DNA of 58,097 nucleotides from CAYJBH01 sp964370825 (GTDB taxonomy: Bacteria > Bacillota > Clostridia > Oscillospirales > Ruminococcaceae), in the NCBI GenBank assembly GCA_964370825.1, contig CAYJKY010000021.1, positions 1-58,097 of the forward strand. Reading direction: 5' to 3'. The position numbers and the translations under genes were made by a program. This document shows, in pieces, positions 40,668-50,467 of the stretch; position 1 is the first letter of the stretch, and each line of letters opens with the position of its first letter. Under the pieces are notes generated by a model. It made no database searches. It saw only the letters and a program-made list of their open reading frames with translations, and had not been told where the DNA came from.

Positions 40668-42695
40668 TTATACTAAAACCCCTACCACACTCTGAAAAAT
40701 ACTTACCGCCGCTATCAGACCACAACAAAGCTCGGCTAACAGCAGTGGTTTTGTGATATCTCGTTGAACCCTTATGAGTCCGTTTTGAATGGTGAAAAGA
40801 AACAACGGAAGTATCGGCAGAAAATATCTACCCTGTAGTCCCCAAAGAATAGTGTAGCGTGTAGGCGTCCAGGTAAATATTGCCATCAGCAATGCTCCGC
40901 AGACGCACAGCATACAGATAGATGCTATCAGCTTTTTAAATGGGGAGAGTATCGGCGTGTCCTCCGGCTTTATCAGCGTTGACATCAGCAGTATAAGCAG
41001 TAGAACAAACACAAGAGGAGGCCACATATAAAGCTCACTTAGAATCGGTTCTCCCATCTCACCACCAACAAGCTGTGAAATATATACCCAGCTGTTTTCC
41101 TGGATTGTGTTGAAGAAAACCTTTAGCGCATCCTGAGGGTGGGACAACAGGTAGCTGATACTATAAAATTCCCTCTCGACATAGTCTATGACGGGAGGCG
41201 GTGCATTTTCCACATCCTCCCAGGTGGTCGCAAAGGCAGAGGTGCTGACAAAACGGTTTAACCAGCCAATGGTTGCAGCTACTAGCACGGATATCAGCGA
41301 AAGGTAGTAGCTGATTTTATTTTTGAACAGATTTATCGGTATAATTCTACAAAACCCTACCACAAAGATATAGACCACCTTCATAGGCGCAAACAAAAAA
41401 CCAAGCACTGCCATTACTGCTATCTGCCGTTTTTTGACTGCCTTTTCCTGCATGGCAATGTTTAGGCAGAGTGACACAAAAATGGTGGCGAGTGCAATTA
41501 CCAGCCCGTCGTATGAAAATGTTGATGCAAGATGAACCACACTCGGCAACATTGCAACCACCGCAATAATTTGTTTGTATTTTGGCACAACTCCTACCGC
41601 AAAGCCCATCATAACCGAGAAAACAGCAAGGTTAAACAGTCGACCGATAAAAATCAATGTAATAAAATTAACTCCGATAAGCCGTGCAATGGTAACTCCG
41701 AGGGTTGTCGGAATATAAATCCAGAAGGGTTCACCCAGTGCAAGGCGTGCCTCAGTTGCGACAAGACTTGTGTCGGGACAGGGTTTAAAGATGTCGTTTG
41801 CTACCTGTTGATAGCTGAAAACACTTAGTTCATCCGCCGCAGGAATTTCAATTAAATCCCCTGCACGCATGGTCAAGGTCCCCTCGTTTTCTATGCCGAG
41901 AAGAACATTTGAGTAGTAATATGCGGTATGAATGTGCACATCTTCATCGGGGGCAGCACGTGGCGGAAAAACTATTGCATATATCACCCCAAGTGAAAAC
42001 AGCATTACCGAGATTACTACCGAAAGCTTGACATTCAGCACCATTATAAGCAGATATCCGGTTGTTATCACAGCACAGCTTAAAAGAGCAAGAAGAACCG
42101 TCTGCCAAACTATAAAATCACCCGCGCGGTTGTTGACTATTCCAAATCCAAGGGTTGTGTCGGTGAGCTGTCCGTTCTGTGTCAGCCCGTAAAGTCCTAC
42201 TGATTCATTGCTACGCCAAAGTGCGACCTTATCATCCTCGGTCGCGGGTAATATCTTTATTATCAACTCGTACTCAGCGCCCTCACTGCCCTCCACAGGT
42301 GTATCAAACATGATGGCGTGGTCGGTATTATCGAGAAGATGCATCATGTCAAGACTGCCCGATGTCAGCTGAACACCCTGTGCACTCCAAAGCTCCACCA
42401 GTACAGTGCCGGCAAGCTCTCTGCCATATGTGTGAAACACAAAAAAAGCACCGTGGATATCGTCGTCACTTGTAAAGGGTTGACGTATTCCCTCCTCAGC
42501 AGATACATTCTCTGTCAGTATAAAAATTTCATCGTTAATGTATTCTCGGTTGGTTCTGTCTCGGTTGTTGCTGGTGTTATTCCAATAAACCCACACATAA
42601 ATCCCGAGGGTAAATGCAACTAAGACAGCAATGGCTATAACATGCCTAAATTTATATAACAGCTTGGTTATGGTTGTCACATATTCTCCTATCAT
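40668..42695 (-). CDS. DUF2142-family polytopic membrane protein
   Basis: The protein has 675 residues with about 11-13 membrane segments. After an N-terminal span and a 140-residue extracytoplasmic domain comes a membrane core. The conserved F-P-P-R-A-A-P-D-E-D-V-H-I-H region with an acidic pair before His is diagnostic of DUF2142 and resembles the first loop of GT-C glycosyltransferases. It is thought to act in cell-envelope glycan synthesis, but no activity is proven. The ATG at 42695 overlaps the lipoprotein stop (ATGA). A GTG at 42680 with AGGAG upstream is a competing start. Confidence 0.75.
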   Translation of the reverse strand: MIGEYVTTITKLLYKFRHVIAIAVLVAFTLGIYVWVYWNNTSNNRDRTNREYINDEIFILTENVSAEEGIRQPFTSDDDIHGAFFVFHTYGRELAGTVLVELWSAQGVQLTSGSLDMMHLLDNTDHAIMFDTPVEGSEGAEYELIIKILPATEDDKVALWRSNESVGLYGLTQNGQLTDTTLGFGIVNNRAGDFIVWQTVLLALLSCAVITTGYLLIMVLNVKLSVVISVMLFSLGVIYAIVFPPRAAPDEDVHIHTAYYYSNVLLGIENEGTLTMRAGDLIEIPAADELSVFSYQQVANDIFKPCPDTSLVATEARLALGEPFWIYIPTTLGVTIARLIGVNFITLIFIGRLFNLAVFSVMMGFAVGVVPKYKQIIAVVAMLPSVVHLASTFSYDGLVIALATIFVSLCLNIAMQEKAVKKRQIAVMAVLGFLFAPMKVVYIFVVGFCRIIPINLFKNKISYYLSLISVLVAATIGWLNRFVSTSAFATTWEDVENAPPPVIDYVEREFYSISYLLSHPQDALKVFFNTIQENSWVYISQLVGGEMGEPILSELYMWPPLVFVLLLILLMSTLIKPEDTPILSPFKKLIASICMLCVCGALLMAIFTWTPTRYTILWGLQGRYFLPILPLFLFTIQNGLIRVQRDITKPLLLAELCCGLIAAVSIFQSVVGVLV

Positions 42696-44302
42696 TCCGA
42701 TTGTTCCAAAACCATAGATATAAGTGCCGCCTCGGCAGTGTTTATCGGATCGCCGAGATACTGCACATGCACCCTATCACCAATTTCCGGTTGATGTTCA
42801 AACACGGTGTTTTCGGTTGTGAACACATACACCCTCGAGTCGTCACCATAGACATAGAGCATTTCAGAACTTAGCAACACCTCCCCGGTAGTCACCCCAG
42901 ACTCCTTTAGCGTTGCAGCCTGCGGTTCAAATACGGTCGGGCTGTCGATAAACGTTACGGATACAGCGGTCGGGTATCCGGCAACCGTGTCCATATATTC
43001 TATGTTTATGTTATCGTTACGCATAATCGGAAGTGGGCTGTCTATGACTGCACCGTTGATTATGAAGGTTTTGTCGGTTCCATCGTCTTGGAGCACCGTA
43101 ACACGATCTTCATTTATCTCGATAACGGATCCCTCCAATGTATTGAGAGTTGGTATATAGCCCTTTGCAGTAATCTGCGTTGCGTGCAAAAAGTCATTTT
43201 CGTTTCGTACTATCAAGGCGGTGACTTCATCTCCAAGTCGTAGCTCTTCATCACTATATATGTTGGTTGCCTCGTTGTGGGAAAAGCCATAGCTGTTGGA
43301 ATTTTTGGTACGTATCGATACATACCCTGATTCGTATCTTGTAATAACACCGTCAATACTTGCTGTACTAGGCTCGCCGTATAAAATTGGCGTTATCCTT
43401 TCAGCAAATATCACAGTGCCTGCGTCCTGAACATTCTCAGAATAATCTACTTTTACACCATCGCCTACTACAAGCCTACCACCGGAAAAGGTATTATCGG
43501 GTGTGTAGCCAAAGCAGTAAAGTTCACCCTGATCTGACTGTACCGACACTACGCTGTGGGCAAGGTCGGTTACCACACCGGTGATGCTACCACCCTGTGA
43601 TACCTCGGTATTAATCTCCACCCTAATCGCCCTGTTATCCCCTATAAGGGTTCCGTGATAGTAGACTGCAACCTCATCTCCTGCCGCAAGATTTGGCGGG
43701 AGTATTAACCCGTCGATCAAAAAAGGAAATATATTATTATACATGCTTACCGCCATAACCCTGTCGGTAAGCTCAATGAGTTCGCCGACAATCTTTCCAC
43801 CGCCTAATGTTAAGACTTCAACCTCTGCGGCGCTGCCGTCTTCTCTGTTTTTTACTGCAACATAATCCCCCACCGATATCCGATCTGAAAACAGAATGTC
43901 GGTGTCGGTGTTATCAAAGGTTGCTATCGAACCTTCATTCAGAAGGTCAAAGGAGGATTCATTAACGGCATACACATATCCTGTGATTTCATCACTCGGG
44001 TTAAGCTCGTTTGCGGCAAAAATTATCGTAGCCTTATCCTTTACAGCTAAAAGCTCAACAAAATCGCCCTCTGTCGGCTCGGCATAAATCACCGCCTCAG
44101 AGATGTCAAGAACTACATCCTCCTCATCGGTTTGAACTGTCATTTTGTCTGCAACCGCATATTCAACAACCTTGCCTGTTATTGAAACCGCCTCGGACGA
44201 GCTGTCAAGCTGTTCCGGCACGAAATTGTCGTTCGATGCGTTACACCCACCGAAGAAAATCGTCAATGTTATTAATAAAACAACTAAATAAAATCTTTTC
44301 AT
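42692..44302 (-). CDS. Repetitive lipoprotein translationally coupled to DUF2142
   Basis: The protein has 536 residues. The signal ends in the lipobox F-F-G-G-C (Cys20). The rest is a chain of short beta-rich repeats, each with a V-x-V/Y-x-D or E-V-A-V-Y-Y-H-type core (for example G-D-Y-V-A-V-K-N, G-D-E-V-A-V-Y-Y, G-D-K/R-V-H-V-Q-Y), consistent with OB-like or small barrel repeats. It has no named family that I know. It is probably anchored outside the cell, perhaps holding substrate for the DUF2142 protein. The start at 44302 has no ribosome site; a -10 box ends 7 nt before it. Confidence 0.7.
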   Translation of the reverse strand: MKRFYLVVLLITLTIFFGGCNASNDNFVPEQLDSSSEAVSITGKVVEYAVADKMTVQTDEEDVVLDISEAVIYAEPTEGDFVELLAVKDKATIIFAANELNPSDEITGYVYAVNESSFDLLNEGSIATFDNTDTDILFSDRISVGDYVAVKNREDGSAAEVEVLTLGGGKIVGELIELTDRVMAVSMYNNIFPFLIDGLILPPNLAAGDEVAVYYHGTLIGDNRAIRVEINTEVSQGGSITGVVTDLAHSVVSVQSDQGELYCFGYTPDNTFSGGRLVVGDGVKVDYSENVQDAGTVIFAERITPILYGEPSTASIDGVITRYESGYVSIRTKNSNSYGFSHNEATNIYSDEELRLGDEVTALIVRNENDFLHATQITAKGYIPTLNTLEGSVIEINEDRVTVLQDDGTDKTFIINGAVIDSPLPIMRNDNINIEYMDTVAGYPTAVSVTFIDSPTVFEPQAATLKESGVTTGEVLLSSEMLYVYGDDSRVYVFTTENTVFEHQPEIGDRVHVQYLGDPINTAEAALISMVLEQSE

Positions 44303-44309
44303 GCTGATA

Positions 44310-44338
44310 ATTATACATTATATTTGTATTAATGGCAA
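44310..44338 (-). promoter_or_regulatory. Promoter for a probably leaderless transcript
   Basis: On the minus strand, TTGCCA (44338-44333), a 17-nt spacer and perfect TATAAT (44315-44310). The -10 ends 7 nt before the ATG at 44302, so transcription should begin at or next to the start codon, and no Shine-Dalgarno is present. Confidence 0.65.
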
Positions 44339-44413
44339 CATGTTTTTTGATTTCGGTGTATTTTACGGCCGTATTCTGCCTAAACTTTTAAAATCTAAGG
44401 TGGAGAAATTTGT

Positions 44414-46576
44414 ATGTATGTAATAAAAGGTTTTTCGGGTGAAGCTTGCAGAATAATCAACACTGCCATATCACAGGCGATTGAGATGTGCCACGATCAT
44501 GTTGGCACCGAACATTTGCTGATTGCCATGGTCATGACGCCTCAAAGCAGGGGTGCAATACTTTTGTCGGCACATGGACTCGGGGTGGTGGGGTTGACCG
44601 AAAAGTTATCTCATCACTTTCCTAAGGGTGACAAAAGGGTTAAACTCACTCCGGACTCGTTTGATGAGGAAACAAAGAAAACCCTTCTCTGTGCCATAAC
44701 GTTTGCCGCAGAGCATGGAAGGGTCGAAGCTACACCATTCGACATAACGGCGGCACTGTTGAGCAACAAGGAATCCTCTGCGGTAAAACTATTGCGTGAT
44801 TGTTTGATGGATGTCGACGCTCTTTATCGAACATTAATTTTGGGAAGGGTAAATACCGAACCGGTTAAGGCTAAAAAGTCCGGTGCACTGTCAAGGTACG
44901 GCATTGACATGGTAAAAAATGCCCTTGTAAAAGGCTACGACAGCTGTGTAGGCAGAGAGGATGAACTTAACAACTTAATGTGCATTCTTTGTAGGCGCAG
45001 TAAAAACAACGTATGCCTGGTAGGGCCTGCAGGCGTGGGAAAAACCGCAATTGCCGAAGAACTTGCAATGCGCATAGCAATAGGACGTGTACCTGAGCCC
45101 TTAAAGAACAAAAGGTTGATTGCCATCACCTCGGCAGAGCTTGTTGCCGGCACAAAGTATCGTGGTGATTTTGAGGAGCGCCTCACCGCAGTCATAAACG
45201 AAGTTATTTCGATAGGCAATATAATACTTTTTGTCGACGAGATGCACAGCCTTTTATCGGCAGGCGGTGCCGAGGGAGCCGTGGATGCATCCAATATTTT
45301 AAAGCCCTTCTTGGCACGTGGTGAGCTTCAGCTTCTCGGTGCGACCACCGAGGAGGAATACCGACGTTATATAGAAAAGGATGCCGCATTTGAGCGGCGT
45401 TTTGCACCGGTTAAGATAGAGGAGCCCACCAATGAACAGGCGATGCAGATTATAAGGGGTGCCGCACAGAGTTATTCAGAGTTTCATGGTGTCGAGTTTG
45501 AAGGCGACGCTTTAACTGCCGCCGTGGAACTTTCGAGGATTTATATTCCATCGAGATTTCTTCCCGATAAGGCGATAGACCTTATCGATGAAGCCGCTGC
45601 ATATGACAGAATTTTCAACCGCAAGGGCACGGTGGAGCGTGGCGATATTGTGCGGATAATAGACAAAAAAACAGGAATTTCAAGGCTTGGCAAACAACCT
45701 CTTGAGGAGGTTATCAGGGAAAACTTTTTAGGGCAGGAAAAAGCCACCGAGAAGATATGTAAGGCAATGAAAAGGTATGCAATGGGAATAGTTAAGGAAA
45801 ATCGACCTGCCGCATCCTTTATATTTGTGGGTCCTGACGGAGTCGGAAAGACCGAGCTTGCAAACACCATTGCAAAGGCAATGTTTTCACCTGCTCGATT
45901 TTTAAGCTTAGATCTTTCACAGTACAGCCACAGCTCCTCCCTTATCGGTGCCGCCGCCGGCTACATCGGTCATGAGCGAGCCGGTGTCTTGACTGAATTT
46001 GTAAGGCAAAACCCTTCGGCACTTCTTCTGCTGGAAGGCATAGAGCGAGCTGTGCCGGAAATTCAACAACTGATACTCTCGTTGTTGAAGGAGGGTCGAA
46101 TATTAGACAACAGCTCAAGGGCGGTTAACTTTCAAAGCACCGTAATAATACTGACTGCAAGCAGTTCTCTTGCAGGAAACAGCTTAGGCTTTGAGGGACA
46201 GGAAAAAGCCCCTACCCTACCCGTCGGGTTTTCTTCGGCGGTAGATGAGGTTATAATACTTGAACGTCCGGACGGTAACCTCATGTTTAGGATTGTCGGC
46301 TCGGTTGTAGGTGACAGGCTGAAAGCTCTTTCGGCAAACGGCATTATATGCACCGTTTCACAGGAACTATTATACAGCATATCCAACGAGCTGATGTCTA
46401 AAAGGGAGGGCGCGGCACTGTTAGAGGGCATAATAAAAAGCCGGCTACTAGACCCGCTGTGTGAGCAGCTGTCCGGCAACACCGGCAGATATCATATAGA
46501 GTTGATGGACGATGAGGTGGTGGTTACAGAGCAAGCACCCTCTCCACAACCATCACCGCTAATGCTGCAAAACTAA
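44414..46576 (+). CDS. ClpC-like AAA+ ATPase with degenerate second ATPase domain
   Basis: The protein has 720 residues; ClpC is usually about 810. The N-domain is complete (H-V-G-T-E-H-L-L-I-A). D1 is intact: Walker A G-P-A-G-V-G-K-T (204-211), Walker B L-F-V-D-E (272-276), E-R-R-F with Arg328/Arg329. The coiled-coil M domain that ClpC carries in D1 is missing (after about residue 395). D2 keeps Walker A (473-480), but Walker B reads L-L-L-L-E-G (Glu541, Gly542) instead of D-E, sensor 1 T-A-S instead of T-S-N, Arg finger F-S-S-A for F-L-N-R, and sensor 2 G-A-A-L-L-E-G for G-A-R-P-L-R-R. An L-G-F tripeptide (591-593), where ClpP docks, is retained. GGAG precedes the ATG. Confidence 0.82.
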   Translation: MYVIKGFSGEACRIINTAISQAIEMCHDHVGTEHLLIAMVMTPQSRGAILLSAHGLGVVGLTEKLSHHFPKGDKRVKLTPDSFDEETKKTLLCAITFAAEHGRVEATPFDITAALLSNKESSAVKLLRDCLMDVDALYRTLILGRVNTEPVKAKKSGALSRYGIDMVKNALVKGYDSCVGREDELNNLMCILCRRSKNNVCLVGPAGVGKTAIAEELAMRIAIGRVPEPLKNKRLIAITSAELVAGTKYRGDFEERLTAVINEVISIGNIILFVDEMHSLLSAGGAEGAVDASNILKPFLARGELQLLGATTEEEYRRYIEKDAAFERRFAPVKIEEPTNEQAMQIIRGAAQSYSEFHGVEFEGDALTAAVELSRIYIPSRFLPDKAIDLIDEAAAYDRIFNRKGTVERGDIVRIIDKKTGISRLGKQPLEEVIRENFLGQEKATEKICKAMKRYAMGIVKENRPAASFIFVGPDGVGKTELANTIAKAMFSPARFLSLDLSQYSHSSSLIGAAAGYIGHERAGVLTEFVRQNPSALLLLEGIERAVPEIQQLILSLLKEGRILDNSSRAVNFQSTVIILTASSSLAGNSLGFEGQEKAPTLPVGFSSAVDEVIILERPDGNLMFRIVGSVVGDRLKALSANGIICTVSQELLYSISNELMSKREGAALLEGIIKSRLLDPLCEQLSGNTGRYHIELMDDEVVVTEQAPSPQPSPLMLQN

Positions 46577-47048
46577 TCCCCATTACACTGCCAGCAATTA
46601 CATCGCTCGGATAGTGTACAAACAGATAGACTCGTGAAAATGCTATGAGCACGGCGAGTACTATCGCCGGAAGTGCAAATGCGGGTGCCATGAAGTATAT
46701 AACTCCCGCAACTGAAAACGCCGCCGAGCTGTGCGCTGAAGGAAATGAATGTCCGGACGGGCGACGAATGGTTAAAACATGATCCTTGTCATGGTCACAA
46801 GGTCGTTTACGCTTTGCAAAGCGTTTTATAAGCACAAGGCAGAATATCGTGGATATGGCAAGTCCTGTTATCATGGTCTCGCCCGTCTGACCTTCACCCG
46901 CAATAATAAAAAATATTGCATATAACAGCCAGATAAAGCCGTTATCACCGAGGTATGTTATAAACGCAAAAATTTTGTCTAACACCTTGTTTCGGTGACG
47001 CTGTATCCAGTATATAATTTGTCTGTCGAGTTTTAATATAGCCTTCAT
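46524..47048 (-). CDS. PAP2-family membrane phosphatase
   Basis: The protein has 174 residues and about 5 membrane segments. All three PAP2 motifs are present: K-R-F-A-K-R-K-R-P, P-S-G-H-S-F-P-S-A-H-S and S-R-V-Y-L-F-V-H-Y-P-S-D. They build the active site for lipid or isoprenoid pyrophosphate phosphatases, for example undecaprenyl-PP recycling. It is the last gene of the nadD-yqeK to PAP2 operon, 12 nt after apbE. Its 3' end overlaps the convergent ClpC-like gene by 53 bp. Confidence 0.9.
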   Translation of the reverse strand: MKAILKLDRQIIYWIQRHRNKVLDKIFAFITYLGDNGFIWLLYAIFFIIAGEGQTGETMITGLAISTIFCLVLIKRFAKRKRPCDHDKDHVLTIRRPSGHSFPSAHSSAAFSVAGVIYFMAPAFALPAIVLAVLIAFSRVYLFVHYPSDVIAGSVMGISFAALAVMVVERVLAL

Positions 47049-47060
47049 AGTTTAAGCTCT

Positions 47061-48065
47061 CTATTTTGAAACAAAATCATTAAAATTTGAGGATTTGACT
47101 ATCTCTCCGTCCTTGCCTATCAACATTACCGCTATTTCTCCTGCACCCCATCCCTCTGCCATATCAAGTGCGCTTTCCGGTGGAATGGTAAAAAGTGCGG
47201 TCGAGAGTGCGTCGGCTGTCGACGAGCTCTCGGCTATTACCGCAACCGAGGCATAATAGCTCGGAGGATAAAGGGTCGTCGGGTCAATTATGTGTCCGTA
47301 ACTTATGCCATCAACCGTAAAGTTTCGAAGGTAGTCGCCACTGACCACAAGTGAATATCCTCCCGATACATCTATTTTCTCCAGAATTTCAGGGTTGTTC
47401 GGATCGGGGTTTTCTATGCCTGCCGTCCACCCCTCTGCATTTTTATCACCCAAGGATACTATGTTTCCACCCATGGACAGCAAAAGGTCGTCGTATCCCT
47501 CTAACAGCAGTATTTCGGTTATCTGCTCTGCAGCGTATCCCTTTGCAATTCCTCCGACATCCAGTCTCAGTTCAGGGTCGGTGAAATATATAGTGTTTTT
47601 TTCCTCATCTAACATGACATCTTCTATGTTGCAATGTTCTGCCGCTAAAAAAAGTTGTTCTTCGTTCGGTAGTTCTTCAACCTCTCTTGCGTCTCTCCAC
47701 AGTGCTGTAACCGCACCGAGGGCAATGTTTACCCTGCCATCAGTCTGCTCATACATTGTTTTTGCAGTTACAATGAGGCTAAAAAGCTCGTCATCCACCT
47801 CCACAGGATTTTCATGCGCGATACGGTTTAGCGTTGCAATGTTTGCGATACCATCATACTCGTTATAGGCATCGAACATACGATGGTATCTCTTTGCAAG
47901 CTCCTCTACCCTATCGAAAAGCAGATCAAACTCCTGCTCGGTGTCTGCTGGTGCGGTTAATGTCACAACGGTATCGAAATACCCAATCATACTTTTGCTG
48001 TACACCTCAGCAGTACAGGAGCTAAGCAACAGCACTGCAATAAGTAGAGTAAAAAATTTTTTCAT
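47061..48065 (-). CDS. apbE: FAD:protein FMN transferase, lipoprotein
   Basis: The protein has 334 residues. The lipobox L-L-S-S-C gives an outside-anchored enzyme. Motifs are R-L-D-V-G-G-I-A-K-G-Y-A-A-E, S-M-G-G-N-I-V-S-L-G, G-H-I-I-D-P-T-T and A-D-A-L-S-T-A-L-F. ApbE links FMN covalently to proteins such as Rnf or Nqr subunits. The target is not in the window. The start shares a base with the leuS stop (TAATG). Confidence 0.93.
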   Translation of the reverse strand: MKKFFTLLIAVLLLSSCTAEVYSKSMIGYFDTVVTLTAPADTEQEFDLLFDRVEELAKRYHRMFDAYNEYDGIANIATLNRIAHENPVEVDDELFSLIVTAKTMYEQTDGRVNIALGAVTALWRDAREVEELPNEEQLFLAAEHCNIEDVMLDEEKNTIYFTDPELRLDVGGIAKGYAAEQITEILLLEGYDDLLLSMGGNIVSLGDKNAEGWTAGIENPDPNNPEILEKIDVSGGYSLVVSGDYLRNFTVDGISYGHIIDPTTLYPPSYYASVAVIAESSSTADALSTALFTIPPESALDMAEGWGAGEIAVMLIGKDGEIVKSSNFNDFVSK

Positions 48066-50467
48066 TACACCACGATGTTTACAAGTCGACCGGGTACGTA
48101 TAACTCCTTGCGTACTGTTTTGCCCTCAAGCAACGGAGCTACCTCCGGTAGTGCCTTTGCCGTTGCAATAACCTCGGCGGCGTCTGCAGTAGCAGAAATA
48201 GTTATCCTCGCCTTTATCTTTCCGGTAACCTGTATCGCAATCTCCACACTGTCCTCGGTGCATTTAGCCTCGTCATAGCACGGCCATTCAGCACCCTCAA
48301 TACCTGTGCCAAAACCTGCCTTCTCATACATCTCCTCCGCCATATGCGGTGCAAGTGGAGACAGCAGTATTATAAAGGTTTTAAGTTCTGCCTTTGTAAT
48401 GCCGCCTGCGTCGTTTATGTCGTTTATCAGGCTCATCATAGCGGCAATAGCAGTATTTGCCTTTAGGTTGTCTATGTCGGAACCAACTTTTTTAATTGTT
48501 TTATTAAAGGATGTCTCCAGCTCGGCACGGTAACCCTCACCCTCAACAATGTTATCGACAAGGGCATAGCTACGCTCTAAAAACCTTCTGCACCCTTTGA
48601 TTGATGCAGAGTTCCATGGTGCTGTTTTTTCAAAATCACCGATAAACATCTCGTAAAGGCGCATGGTGTCGGCACCGTAGCTGTTAACAATCTCATCCGG
48701 ATTGACAACGTTTCCGCGGGATTTAGACATCTTTTCGCCGTCCTCACCCAAAATCATGCCATGGCTGGTGCGCCTTGCGTATGGTTCGGAGCAGGGCACA
48801 ACGCCAATATCGTATAAAAACTTATGCCAAAATCGGCTATACAGTAGGTGAAGGGTTGTGTGCTCCATTCCGCCGTTGTACCAGTCCACCGGCAACCAGT
48901 ACTTTAACGCCTCCTGTGATGCTATTCCGGTTTCACAGTTCGGATCAAGATAGCGTAAGAAATACCAGCTGGAACCCGCCCACTGCGGCATGGTATCGGT
49001 CTCACGTTTTGCAGGCGCTCCGCAACAGGGGCAGGTGGTATTCACCCAGTCGGTGAGCTTTGCAAGCGGAGATTCACCGTCCACACCAGGCTCAAAGTCA
49101 GGAAGTTCCGGCAATAACAGAGGAAGTTCTTCCTCGGCAAGCGGCACCCAACCGCATTTGTCGCAGTACACAACAGGAATAGGCTCTCCCCAGTAACGCT
49201 GACGGGAGAACACCCAGTCACGAAGTTTAAAGTTTGTTTTTGCCTCGGCCTTTCCTTTTGAGGCAAGGCGGTTTACTATTTCTACCTTAGCATCCTCCAC
49301 CGACAACCCGTTAAGGTAGTCGCTGTTCACCATTACACCGGTGTCACAGTCGGTAAATGCCTCGCTTGATATGTCGCCACCGGCAACAACTTCAACTATT
49401 GGGAGTTCGAATTTTTTTGCAAATTCATAGTCCCTTGTGTCGTGTCCGGGAACCGCCATAATCGCACCGGTGCCGTAGCCGGCAAGTACATAGTCAGATA
49501 TAAAAATCGGTATTTCCGCACCATTTGCTGGGTTTATCGCCCTAACGCCGTTAAGCTTTACACCGGTTTTTTCCTTTGCAAGTTCAGTACGCTCAAAATC
49601 GCTCTTGGAGGCGGCTGTGGCAATGTATGCATCTATCTCATCATTGTTGGCAAGCTGTCCTCTCCAGCTTGTTACAAGCTCATGCTCCGGTGCAAGCACC
49701 ATATAAGTTGCCCCAAAAAGCGTGTCGGGGCGAGTTGTGTACACCGTTATCTCGTCGCCTGCGGTTGTGCCGAACACAACCTCGGCACCATGGCTTTTAC
49801 CTATCCAGTTTAGCTGTTGGGTTTTTACACGGTCAATAAATTTAACGCCATCGAGATCATCTGCAAGGCGCTCTGCATACTTGGTTATTGCGAGCATCCA
49901 CTGGCTTTTAACCTTTCTTTCTACGTCACTTTTGCAACGCTCACAGCACCCATTTACAACCTCCTCGTTCGCAAGCACAACACGACAACCGGTACAAAAG
50001 TTTACCGACATCTCCTTTTTGTATGCAAGCCCCTTTTTAAACAGCTGTAAAAATATCCACTGTGTCCATCGGTAATAGTTGGGGTCGGTGGTATTGACCT
50101 CCCTATCCCAATCGAAGGAGAGACCGAGGCTTTTAAGCTGAGATTTAAACCTCGCAACATTATCTGCAGTAACCTTTGCAGGATGAATTTTGTTCTTCAT
50201 CGCAAAATTTTCGGTAGGAAGTCCGAATGCATCCCATCCCATTGGGTAAAGAACATTATATCCCAAAAACCTCTTTTTTCTTGCAACGGCATCCAGTGCA
50301 ACGTAGCTACGCGGGTGACCTACATGCAGGCCGGCTGCCGAAGGGTAAGGAAACTCTACAAGGCCGTAAAACTTTGGCTTGTCACTGCCGTTTTTTGCGG
50401 CAAATGGCTTAGTCTCATCCCAAAAATTCTGCCATTTTTTTTCTAAATCGTTGTGGTTATAGCTCAT
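48065..50467 (-). CDS. leuS: Leucyl-tRNA synthetase
   Basis: The protein has 800 residues, normal for bacterial LeuRS. The HIGH-type motif is H-V-G-H (48-51) in P-Y-P-S-A-A-G-L-H-V-G-H; the KMSKS loop appears as E-K-M-S-K-S-R-G-N-V-V. A large CP1 editing domain lies in between, and zinc-type cysteines (C-T-G-C, C-C-E-R-C) are present. It overlaps rsfS at the start (11 nt) and apbE at the stop. As a housekeeping gene it fixes the operon as core genome. Confidence 0.97.
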   Translation of the reverse strand: MSYNHNDLEKKWQNFWDETKPFAAKNGSDKPKFYGLVEFPYPSAAGLHVGHPRSYVALDAVARKKRFLGYNVLYPMGWDAFGLPTENFAMKNKIHPAKVTADNVARFKSQLKSLGLSFDWDREVNTTDPNYYRWTQWIFLQLFKKGLAYKKEMSVNFCTGCRVVLANEEVVNGCCERCKSDVERKVKSQWMLAITKYAERLADDLDGVKFIDRVKTQQLNWIGKSHGAEVVFGTTAGDEITVYTTRPDTLFGATYMVLAPEHELVTSWRGQLANNDEIDAYIATAASKSDFERTELAKEKTGVKLNGVRAINPANGAEIPIFISDYVLAGYGTGAIMAVPGHDTRDYEFAKKFELPIVEVVAGGDISSEAFTDCDTGVMVNSDYLNGLSVEDAKVEIVNRLASKGKAEAKTNFKLRDWVFSRQRYWGEPIPVVYCDKCGWVPLAEEELPLLLPELPDFEPGVDGESPLAKLTDWVNTTCPCCGAPAKRETDTMPQWAGSSWYFLRYLDPNCETGIASQEALKYWLPVDWYNGGMEHTTLHLLYSRFWHKFLYDIGVVPCSEPYARRTSHGMILGEDGEKMSKSRGNVVNPDEIVNSYGADTMRLYEMFIGDFEKTAPWNSASIKGCRRFLERSYALVDNIVEGEGYRAELETSFNKTIKKVGSDIDNLKANTAIAAMMSLINDINDAGGITKAELKTFIILLSPLAPHMAEEMYEKAGFGTGIEGAEWPCYDEAKCTEDSVEIAIQVTGKIKARITISATADAAEVIATAKALPEVAPLLEGKTVRKELYVPGRLVNIVV

